From contig JAURVB010014578.1 in assembly GCA_033002965.1 (NCBI GenBank), positions 1-64,000 of the forward strand: a stretch of DNA of 64,000 bases, given 5' to 3'. Origin of the DNA: Piper betle (lineage: Eukaryota; Streptophyta; Magnoliopsida; Piperales; Piperaceae). Both the position numbers and the translations under genes were made by a program. Shown here piece by piece: positions 23,947-34,140 of this stretch. Below the pieces are notes generated by a model. That model made no database searches. It saw only the letters and a program-made list of their open reading frames with translations, and was not told the origin of the DNA. Each line of letters starts with the position of its first letter. The first letter of the stretch is position 1.

Positions 23947-26900
23947 ATGGAGTACTCAACCACAGTGATCCTATATTGGATATGTTTGTTATTGCCTTCT
24001 TCCTATTGCATGCTAGCACTCCTCTCCATGAAGAAGAAGAAGAAGAAGCACCACCATCCTCTCCCGCCGGGGCCGACCCCTCTCCCCTCGTCGGCAACCT
24101 CAACCTCCTCCGCGGCCGGGACGACCCTCACCGCTGCCTCGCCGAGCTCGCCGCCTCCTACGGCCCGCTCATGACCCTCCGCTTCGGCTGCGTCACCACC
24201 ATAGTTATTTCGTCGCCGGAGCTGGCCCGGGAGGCCCTGCACAAGAACGACGGGGGCTCTCCGGCCGCTTCGTGTTCGACGTACTCCGATCCGGTGGCCA
24301 CCACATGACCAGCGTGGTGTGGCGGCCGCCGGACCCCAAGTGGCACCGCCTCCGGGCGCTGTACAATAAGCACCTGTTCAGCTCCAGGAGCTTGGAGGCC
24401 AGCCAGGGGGTGAGGAGGAAGAAGTTCGAGGAGCTCCGGGCCGCCCTCGACGACGCCGGAAGAGCCCGGCGGGCCGTCGGAGTCCGGAGGCTGGCCCAGG
24501 GGACGCTGAACAACGTCATCTCCAATCTCGAGTTCTCCGTCGACATGGTGCAGCTCGGCTCGGAGACGGCGGCACAGTTCCAAGCTCTGTGCCGGGAGCT
24601 GAACATCGAGGCAGCGAAGCCGAATCCGGCCGACTTCTTCCCGGTGCTGCGTCTGGTCGACCTTCAGGGGCGGCGGCGTAAGTCGGCGGAGTTGCTGAGG
24701 AAAGTGCACGCGATATTCGATGTGCTGATAGAAGAGCGGCGGAGGGGGAGGGAGAAGAAGGAGGACTTGTTGGAGGTGCTCCTTGAGCAAGAGAAGGAGG
24801 GGGAAGCTGAAGGTGGAGACTATAACCTCCAAATGAATAGTCTCTTTGTGGTAAGAGTTTTGTTTTTACCAAATTTTATTAATTAACTACTAATTGATAA
24901 TTAGTAGATTTAGGTAGTAGTTAATTAATAATAATTAACATATATAATTGATGATTAATAAAATTATGTTGGAAAAAAAAGAGATGAGCTACACCTTGAT
25001 TTATATATTTAATTTGAACCCTTTTTAATAGGACCCACAAAATAAAATTTATATACATTAAAAATATGGTGCATAAATAATAAGTTGATAAAATTTTATA
25101 TTTTTTTAACAACACTATAACCTATTTTTATATTTTTCTAAAAGTCAGTAGTTAATAGATATCTTGAAATTAATACTTATTATAATTATTTTCATAATTA
25201 AGATGAATATGTTAAAAACATTAAATTGACTTAAAATTTTACATTTATCTTCATTATTTACTTTTCTATTTATCTATGTAAATTTTGACTAGTGAGACTC
25301 ATTACATTGATTTAAATAAAAGGCGTAATTCATATAAAATATATAAATTATACCTCATGTATATAAGGCTTGTATTATATATATGAGTTTTAAATAATTT
25401 ATTTACCAAATAAATATGCATACACAATCAAATCTTATATGGTGCCCCAAATCTCTTTTCACAATAAATTAAATTTTTCTAATTTTATAAAAATATTTGA
25501 GAGTGAAAATTTTCATAATTTAAAAAATCGATTAATTTTTCTTATTTATATATAACTACAGAGATCCTAATGAGATCATTTCAAGTTCCCCAAAATACAA
25601 CAAGTTTTGGTTGAAAATGTCTGAAATTTTACTTAATTAATTAGTAATTTATTATGCAATCATAATTTTAATAATTATAAATTCATAATTTTATAAAGTT
25701 AATTAATTATTAATTTTGTTAATTTAAAATGTGTTTATTAGATTAAGAAATATATAAGTGACATTGTCGTAACCTAGAAAGGTTGTCAAGAGATTTGCAT
25801 TAGGTCTTTGGAAATGTATAATATTTATATGGAAAAAGTAAAAAAAAATCACTATAATGTGTAGAATAGCTTAGAAATTAAGGAAGTCAAAAGATTTTGA
25901 CAATTTAGTTATTCAAACTCACCGAGTATAACTTGTGGGCGAGAACTCAACAATAATGGAAGAGAAACCGGGGTCAGCATTTCTTGGTCAAATCAAGTAT
26001 TTTGACTAAATTTATTGACTGAGCATTTGGTCGGTTGGTTCCCACCAAACCAAAATCTCCACAGTTAACTGAACTAAACCATTTAGTTGAACTAAGCTGA
26101 ATTAAAATATTTTAGTTTAATTTATTTAGACCAAAACTATTAAAATTATATTAATATTAATTATTTCTTTATGCTAAACAAAGTTATAAGTCAAATTAGT
26201 ATTCTATGTGTAAATATTATGATAAATATCTAAAATAAATTACAAATAAATGAAAAAATTAATAATAACTCACATTATTTATAATTACTTCGACTTTCCA
26301 ATCAGTTTCATTTCATTTTGGCTCTAAAATAAAATTCTTGCCCTTAGAAAGTTTATCAAGGACTAAACTGAATTGAACTGATATTTAATGATAATCGAAC
26401 TAAATCGATATTACTTTAGTTTGGACCAAAATCTAGTCCTTTAATTTAACACATTTAGTTTTGATTAACTTTAAACTCCATCATTCTTAGCTATAACATA
26501 GGTTTTTTCGAAAGCAATTGTTATATATAGTTAGTGTTCAAGGCTAGAATTTAAAATTTAATTATGTGACTAACTATGCTACCAAATTCATGATCAGGAA
26601 TTATTCGTTGCGGGCACGGACACCACGTCGTCGACGCTCGAGTGGGCAATGACGGAGCTGCTCCGCTGCCCCACGGCCATGGACAGGGTCCGAGCTGAGC
26701 TCATGGACGTCGTCGGCCCAGGGAGAGAATAGAAGAAGACGACTTGCCCTGTCTGCCATACCTCCGAGCAGTACTCAAGGAGACTCTCCGACTCCACCCG
26801 CCGGGACCTCTCCTCGTCCCACGGCAAGCCATTGCCGACGTTGAAGTCTCCGGCTACCGGATTCCGAAGGGATCACAGGTCCTCATCAATGCATGGCAAA

Positions 26901-27211
26901 TCGGACGTGATGGCAAGATATGGCCGGAGCCGGAGTCTTTCAGGCCGGAGAGGTTCTTGGGATCGAAGATCGACTTCCGGGGACTCGACTACGAGCTCAT
27001 CCCATTCGGCGCTGGCCGGAGAATTTGCCCCGGGATGCTCCTTGCTGATCGGTTGTTGCAAATGATGTTGGCGTCGATGGTGCACTCTTTTGCATGGGAA
27101 TTGCCGGACAAGATGGAGGGCAAGGATCTGGACATGACCGACCATTATGAGATTGTGCTGGGGAAGGTTGTCCCACTTCTTGCTGTCCCTGTCCGAATTA
27201 ATCGGTCGTGA
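23947..27211 (+). CDS. Cytochrome P450, CYP76-like (CYP71 clan), frame broken three times
   Basis: Two exons, 23947-24850 and 26598-27211, flank a 1747-bp AT-rich phase-0 intron; restored, the protein would be about 506 aa, normal for an A-type plant P450. Visible parts: an N-terminal membrane anchor followed by a Lys/His-rich stretch and 'PLPPGP', and the I-helix 'LFVAGTDTTSSTLEWAM' at the exon 2 start. Next come the ExxR helix 'LKETLRLHPPGP', 'ESFRPERFL' and the heme loop 'PFGAGRRICPGM' with its Cys. These fit CYP76 (monoterpenol or diterpene oxidation in several plants); CYP80 is a less likely alternative and the substrate cannot be told. Three single-nt losses break the frame: C-run at 24084-24087, G-run at 24252-24256 and A-run at 26728-26730, the last creating TAG at 26730-26732. 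The exons are much richer in GC than everything around them. Could be a young pseudogene or assembly error. Confidence 0.85.
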
Positions 27212-29495
27212 AGATTAATGTTTGTTTGCCACAAGTTTAATAACTATTTTGTATTCTGTAATTAGTTAGGATAATAAAGTAAATGATATAAATAAACTTG
27301 ATTGTGCAACAATAAAAGAAATATATATAGTTGCAGTGGTGTTATTATGTACTAGACACACATAATCGTGTATCAGTTACTTCTTGACACGGGGAAGGCT
27401 GTTTGTAGCAAAAAACTAATACAACTTGTCATTTTTTTCTATCATATATCAGCTAAATTTTAATTTACAAGTATATATAATAATTATAACAATTATGAAC
27501 TCATTAATCCCATGCTTAATTTCCAAGTGAGAATGATTAAAAGTTGACGAGACTCCATAATTAATATAATTTTACTTCCTAAATCAAGCGGATAAAATTA
27601 AACCCATAAAACATTATTTACATAATCTAGCTAGAAATGTAAATTAAGACAAATATATTATGTAAGTTATGATTGCAAGCTTGTCAATTTTATGTATGCA
27701 GTGTGGTAGAGCCTGATATATACTCTTTGTGTTTTAAAACTTAATTTGTTTTATCATATTGATAATGATCTAGTGTCAATTAGCTCGGAGATTAATTAAT
27801 GCTTGGAATACGTAGTTAACCCTGAGCTAACTCCACGCCATCAAACCAAGCGTAACACACACACATATTTTCTATCTATACTTCGATCGATCCACAACTA
27901 ACTTCACAACAAGATTGCATCGATTTTTACATATTGAGTAGAAATACACGGTAGATTAGCTCTTCATGTTCAAGAAGGTCATTTTGATCACCTTGAAATA
28001 AAAAGGATCAAACATTTTGATATTCATGCAGTATGTGTCAAGGAACTCATCCTTATCTTACCATCAGCTCTAAATTGAGCATTATTTTAATCTTTAGAGA
28101 TACATCATGGATGAATAAAAAGAAGATGATACAAAAAGTTGAACAAACCCACCTCCAAATGCTTGCATAACCGATAAAAAATGGATGGCAAGCTTAGAGA
28201 TATGTACAAACTCGCTAGTGGTACCTGACAATATGCCCTGATCTTAAACTAAATAATCTTTAAGAAAGAAAATAAGTTATTCACTTTCATTCAACGTAAT
28301 ATTTGGTGGGGTAACTTGTGACAATTAAAAGGATAATGGTCTGATTAAAAAGAAAGGGCGATGCCCAGGTGTCGATGATTCTGATCATCGACGGTGGGGA
28401 CAAACAGCGCCCCCATTATACTCCTGGGAGGATCAAAAAATTTCGATTAAAAATTAAGTTATATTATAAGGGTTGGCAATAAGCGGAGTTAGTTTTGGCT
28501 TAGCTCAGGCTCGACTTGTTTTGAACTTGGGCTCATGATCAGCTTGCTCCCATTTAAACAAGCTTCCGCTCGGGCTCGGCTTTGCTTTGAAATCAATGAG
28601 CTAATTAACCAAAGTTGGACAAAGTTGATCGGCTTGGCTTGTTACTAACCCTAGCTCACATTCTAATTTCCTCCGTCCCATTATTTTGTCATGAAAAAAA
28701 TACAAGAATTAAACTATGGATTACTTAGAAAAGGCACTATTTAAAAAAAAACCCTTAAGCATCTTGAAAAAAAACACTTAGAACTATGTATCTTAAATAT
28801 TATTGATCTTGGCCCAGATGATAAGGTCCAGTACTAATTACAAGGCCCAAATTAGGAGAGTAGCCAACTACTTCCTTTCATGAACTTATTTTTAAATAAT
28901 GAATTTTGAAAATTAAAAAATAAAAGAATGCTTTTATTTTATTATGTTTTTCACTACAACCTAATATTATGTTCTTCCATGTGTCCCCAACTGGCCATCC
29001 ATGTTATTCAATCCATTATTATCAAATTACACTCAAGAAAAACAAAATATCTACAACCCATGATTCAATCTATCATCCACAATTTATGGAATAGAAGATG
29101 ACAAACCAATCACTTCATCTTCAGTCAATTCTAAGCCAAACTTCTAATTGCTTTCCTCATACAATGTATGGTCTCAGTTTTTCTTTTCAGTTTTTAAATG
29201 TAAAGAGGTCTCTTCCCTTCCTTGAACAGTTGTATTTGAAGGTGTTGTGTCCCTTCTTCTCTTGTCGTCAATGACGAACATTCTCTGTAAGCAGACAACC
29301 TTCTACGTACGTTGTCATGAGAATTCTCATAATAGAAACATGCGTGCAAAGATTCTTAATATCTTTTCCAAGCGTTCATAACTTTTTTTCTTTCCGATCG
29401 GTAATCATTTACTGAATCTAATTATATGTCAAAAACAAGGGTTAATAGAAATTAAAAAAATCATATTAATGCACACAAGTTTGAAAATAAAAAGG

Positions 29496-29498
<3 letters not shown>
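27212..29498. other. AT-rich intergenic DNA
   Basis: No exon is supported. A small perfect hairpin ('gtcgatgat'/'atcatcgac', loop 'tctg', 28371-28392) sits in a GC-richer patch. About 28465-28640 has 'gctcaggctcgacttg'-like sequence typical of decayed non-autonomous repeats. Nothing else is recognisable. Confidence 0.5.
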
Positions 29499-29539
<41 letters not shown>

Positions 29540-30895
29540 TCCAGCACAACCATCTTGGCTGTGCTGGAGTTTGATGTTGGCCGTTGGATCAGCATCCAAC
29601 GGCCAAGATCAAAAAAAGAGGGGGCGGCGCTGTCGTAGGAGCAACGGCGGAGGGGGCGGGAAGGGATGTCCGGCCACGGCGACGGCCGGGGGGGGGGGGG
29701 GGTGGCGACAGGGGACGGGGGTGCGGCGCGGCAGGGTGGCGGGCAGAGGCCGAGGGGGGGCACGGCGGGGTGGCGGGCGGGGGCCGAGGGGGCGCGGCGG
29801 GGTGGCGGGTGGGGGACGGGGTGGCGGTCTGGGGACGCGGTGGTGTCGCCCGGTGGCCGGGCTGCGGGCCGGCAGGGGAAGAGGCGGGGCGGCTAGATCT
29901 GCCGCCCCGTCCCCCGCGGTTATGTCGGCCGGGGTGGCAGCGTCGGCCGGGGTGGCGTCGTGTCGGCTGGCGGCGGCGGCAACGACGGCGCCGCCAGAAA
30001 CTTTTTTTTGTTTTTATTGCTGGAGAAGGGGGAAGTGGGGGCTTGTTTCAGCCGTTGGATTTGATCCAACGGCTGAAACACTGCAGCACAGCCATCTTGG
30101 CTGTGCTGCAGTACAACCCCCCCCACCCTCATATATATATCCAGCAATAAAAAATAAAAAAGTTTCGACGGCGCCGCCGCCACCGGCCGATGCGACGCCA
30201 CCCCGGCCAACGTAACCGCAGGGGACGGGGCGGCGGATCTAGCCTCCCCGCCTCTTCCCCTGCCGGCCTGCCGCCCCGCCGTTGGGAGACACCACCGCGT
30301 CCCCCACCCACCATCCCGCCGCTCGCGCCCGCCCCTCCCCCCCCCCCCCCCGGCCCCCACCCACCACCCCGTCCCCCGCCCGCCACCCGGCCGTGCGACG
30401 CCCCCCTGTCCCCCCTCCCCCGCCCGCCACCATGCCGCGCCCCTCGGCCCCCGCTGCCACCCAGCCGCGCCCTCGGCCCCCGCCGCCACCCAGCCGCGCC
30501 CCCTCGGCCCCCGCCGCCACCCAGCCGCGCCCCCCTCGGCCCCCGCCGCCACCCAGTCGCGCCCCTCGGCCCCTGCCGCCACCCAGCCGCGCCCCTCGGC
30601 CCTTGTCGCCACCCCGCCGTGCCCCCTCGGCCCCCGCCCACCACCCCTCGGCCTCCGTCCGCCACCCCGCTGCGCCGCACCCCCGTCCCTTGTTGCCGCC
30701 AGCACTCCCCCCCCCCCCGGCCGTCGCCGTGGTCGGGCATCCTTCCCGCCCCTCCGCCGTCGCTCCTGCAGCAGCGCCGCCCTTTTTTTTTTTGATCTTG
30801 GCCGTTGGATGCTGATCTAACGGCCAAGATCAAACTCTAGCAAAGCCAAGATGGCTGTGCTGGAGTACAGGAATCTTTTTATATATATATATATA
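29499..30895. mobile_element. Large GC-rich foldback element with paired hairpin modules, flanked by (TA)n
   Basis: Two long arms are inverted copies of each other. The left arm (about 29538-30025) and right arm (about 30140-30867) share, in inverted order, 'cacggcgacggccgggg', 'gacggggcggcggat'-like and 'tattgctgga' blocks. Short hairpin modules sit at both ends and in the middle. Module A ('ctccagcacagcc'/'ggctgtgctggag', loop 'atctt') is at 29538-29570, 30081-30111 and 30834-30866. Module B ('ggccgttggat'/'atccaacggcc') is at 29579-29604, 30044-30080 and 30792-30833. Outer boundaries are (TA)n tracts at 29499-29538 and 30880-30895. Internal open frames are simple-sequence translations (Gly/Arg or Pro/Ala) with no transposase. 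I do not recognise the family; a non-autonomous foldback or MITE-like element that favours TA tracts is the best description. Confidence 0.8.
30430..30660. repeat. GC-rich minisatellite in right arm of the foldback element
   Basis: About seven units of roughly 30 bp, each built from 'ctcggcccc', 'gccgccaccc' and 'agccgcgcc', follow one another with small changes. They account for the greater length of the right arm compared with the left. The complementary strand is very G-rich. Confidence 0.85.
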
Positions 30896-33610
30896 GTCCA
30901 TACTTCTAATTAAGAGCGGTTCTTTATAAATCACATTGATATTAGTTAGTTATTGTAATTTATGACCATTTTTTAAATCATACATATAAAGGCTTGGGTT
31001 TTTAATTTGTGTAAAACGTATCATTATAACTGAAAAACGAAATAAAGGATATATTGAAATAAATAATTCAAGAGAGTTATATTCAAATTTCATTGAATAT
31101 AAAATTATATCTAATATATCTGTTAATTAAGAATCTTTAATAATCTTTAACAGATTATATATTTTAAGATATATCATTAACAACCAGAAATCTAATAAAG
31201 AATATCGACTACAAGAAAATAGAGCCTAGATTATAAATTAAATATGTGATGACAATTAATAAGAAGACAATACTATTTTTTTATTCAATAAACAATCGTA
31301 ATTCCTACCAATTAAAGATGAAAAAATCGTAATCCTTAGTTTTTTTAAAACAAAAATAAATAAAGGAGAAAGATAATAACACCATCTGAGAACAAAAATC
31401 AAACTTATACTCTAATAGTTGGCATTAAAATAATCTGTTTAATGAGGCCATGCATCAAAGAAAATATTAAGTTTTTTTAGGAAAATATTTATCGAGGTCA
31501 TAAGGACAATATCAATTAAGACGAAGATTTATTTTTCTTTAGCCAATGTGTTCATGACCAAGACTCTAAATTACAATTAAAAAATAAATTAAATTGATAG
31601 TATGTAACATTAATAGTTTACCTAATTGGTTGCCATTGTTGGAAAGAGGCACATGTTGGCTTGTGTTACAAATGGAATAAAGTGTTACAATTGGAAGGTA
31701 CCTTTTGTGGTTACAACTATACACAGAATAATAACAAACACAACGTACAATTAAAATATCTCTTTAATATATTCACCTAACATCATCCCAACTAACATAC
31801 TAAAAAACCGGAAGAATAAATGTTTTTATATTTACACATATAAAGCAATGTTGTATAAAATGAATTTCAATAGGAAAGTTTGAATAAGGTAATGCATCAA
31901 CGAAAATATTAAGTTTTTTTAAGCGAAAATATTAATTGAGGGCATAAAGACAATATCAATAAAACGAAAGATTGATTTTCTTTAGCTAGTGTGTTATGGC
32001 TATGACTATGACTCTAAGTTACAACTAAAAAATAAATTAAATTGATCATATGTAACATTAATAGTTTACCTAATTGGTTGCCGCTAGCCGTTGTTGGAAA
32101 GAAAAGCTACTGTAGCTTTTTATTTAATCAATAGTCAAAGTGCTGGTGGAAGGCCAACTTGGAAAGTCAAACAATAGGATCTCTTTCGTGTAAGATTAGA
32201 GGTGTTGAATCGTCAAGAATAAATTAATTATAAGGCAATCATTTGTAGGTCGAGACAAAACACCCTCCTTCTTGTTGCTTATAATAATTCTTTTATAACA
32301 TGACTCTCGAGTTTAACATATATCAAATATGATGGAGCCTGTTTTCGATGGATCAAAATTAACCGTATGATCTTTGATCTATCAAATACATACAATACAA
32401 GGGTGTATTAATATAAAGATGTTTAACTAAGTCAATTATGGAATTTTTCGATACAAGTCATCCATGGAGTTTTAAAAAAACAAAAGGTTAAGATCAACGT
32501 TATCACACGTGGCAGGGACGATTTAGATATGGATCCAAAATTAATCACGTCAGAGATGAGGCAGCAGCCTTATCAGCCCAGAAGTTCCGTTTACGTTCCA
32601 AAAACACGGTTTCCTCCCACCTTGGATTGTCCACTGGCTCATCTCCGTTAGATTGTTAGACGGAGGATTTGACGGCACAAATTTCCTACTAGAACTCTTC
32701 CCTGCCCTTTTGTTTATGGATATCTTAATCTGTTTATGGATATCTTAACATCGACTACATATCATTAATCTGAAATTATAGCTGCCATTGTTTTTTGATC
32801 AAAAAATGGCTAACACGAAATTAATAGTTTTTTAGCCAATGATTATTTAATTCTTTCCGCGGGCGCTAAAATGCTAATTATACAATTATCTAGATACAAA
32901 AAATTAATTTATGATTGGATTAATTTGGAAGATTATACACGATAATATACTGTAAGCATCGTGATAATTAAGGGCTGATTGCAATAAACTAGTAAAAATA
33001 AAAAAATATGTCGTTAATTATTTAGGTTTCGAATAGTTGTACATGAAATACAATATTAATGTTGAAACCTTCAACTATTTGTATATAATTTCATTATGTT
33101 TCAATATTAATAGCAAATATGTCCATTCATCATCTCTAAAAATCTTATTATATAGGAAATGTTCTATATATATTATATATATAGTCAATAATATATTAAC
33201 TAACATAGCATACCTTCTTTGAACGGTCGTTAAATAATATACCTTCCTTTGAATATCGGCTAAATAACATACCTTCTTTACATATTAGCTAAACCAATAA
33301 TAAATATATGATTAAATCCAAAGTACCAAAATCTGTTAAAGGTCACAGGGATAAAACTGTACCAAACAAACAGATTAGTTGACGGCTTTTCCATCCCTAA
33401 TAAACGAAGCAAATGCAGTGCACCATCTTACTAAGCAAACCAAAAATGACCAAAGATTTGAATCCCTCACACCTCTTTCTCACGTCAGCATCTTCTCTCT
33501 CCCAATTTATTTCGGCTTGTCAGGCCTGGCGGTCGCTGCGTCTGGTGCAGGCTCAAAGCCTTTCTCTATCTTAGAACACTCAAATCAAACTTGTGTTCTA
33601 TTCATGTATA
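30896..33610. other. AT-rich intergenic DNA with a direct repeat
   Basis: No coding exon is supported. A diverged direct duplication of about 215 bp lies at about 31446-31660 and 31890-32105. A short tandem 'tgtttatggatatcttaa' occurs twice at 32712-32749. A degenerate unit of about 30-35 bp ('cataccttctttgaa') occurs three times at about 33209-33297. Confidence 0.6.
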
Positions 33611-33618
33611 CAGGCTGC

Positions 33619-34140
33619 ACACTATATATACATATATATGTGTGTGTATATATTTTCATTGAGTATCCCTCCAATATTCTCTCTCTATTCCAGTTCTACC
33701 CATTTCAGAGAATAGAAGGATCGTCCATGCAGATGCCATGTTGATGAATTTCTACTCCAAGGTTCTATGTTTCTTCTTTTTTACGTGTGTATCTTTGCTA
33801 GTGTTATATCATGTGCTCCATGTATATAGATGTGCAAGGAAGAAGAACAAGAACTTGAATAGGTTTTAATACTTCGAAGGAATAAATGTTGTTGGTTTAG
33901 CAACTCGTGACAGAGTATGCAGATGAATATTTGCATCGATGAATCAACATGGAAAGGCTAAGAATATTGGATTGATTTGCATCGATCAATCTGCAAACAA
34001 ACTGTATGTTTTGCTCAATCTTTTCAGGACTTTTCTTGATTGCTCCATCTACAAATTAAATCACTAAGGCGACATAGTTGCTTACTCTGGGAGAAGGAGA
34101 AGTGAAATTCTGTTTTGAAGTGAATTAAAACCTGTAGAAG
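33619..34140 (+). promoter_or_regulatory. Core promoter and untranslated leader of the PILS gene
   Basis: A TATA-like 'actatatatacata' (about 33621-33634) precedes a CT-rich leader block ('ttctctctctattccag', about 33677-33693). The leader runs to the ATG at 34141 and may contain an intron ending near 'ttttcag' (34021-34027). Several short upstream ATGs lie in this leader. Exact start and splice sites are inferred. Confidence 0.4.

Noticed and set aside
28371..28392. Perfect small hairpin as a possible terminator or miRNA stem
   Set aside because: Nine-bp arms with a 4-nt loop are too short for a miRNA precursor and no gene ends here.
29469..30833. Several long open frames (up to about 260 codons) on both strands of the foldback element
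   Set aside because: They are Gly/Arg- or Pro/Ala-rich translations of GC simple repeats, open in several frames at once, with no domain or codon structure.
33379..33744. 121-codon open frame before the PILS gene
   Set aside because: It runs across the presumed TATA region and leader, ends in AT-rich simple sequence and has no recognisable similarity.
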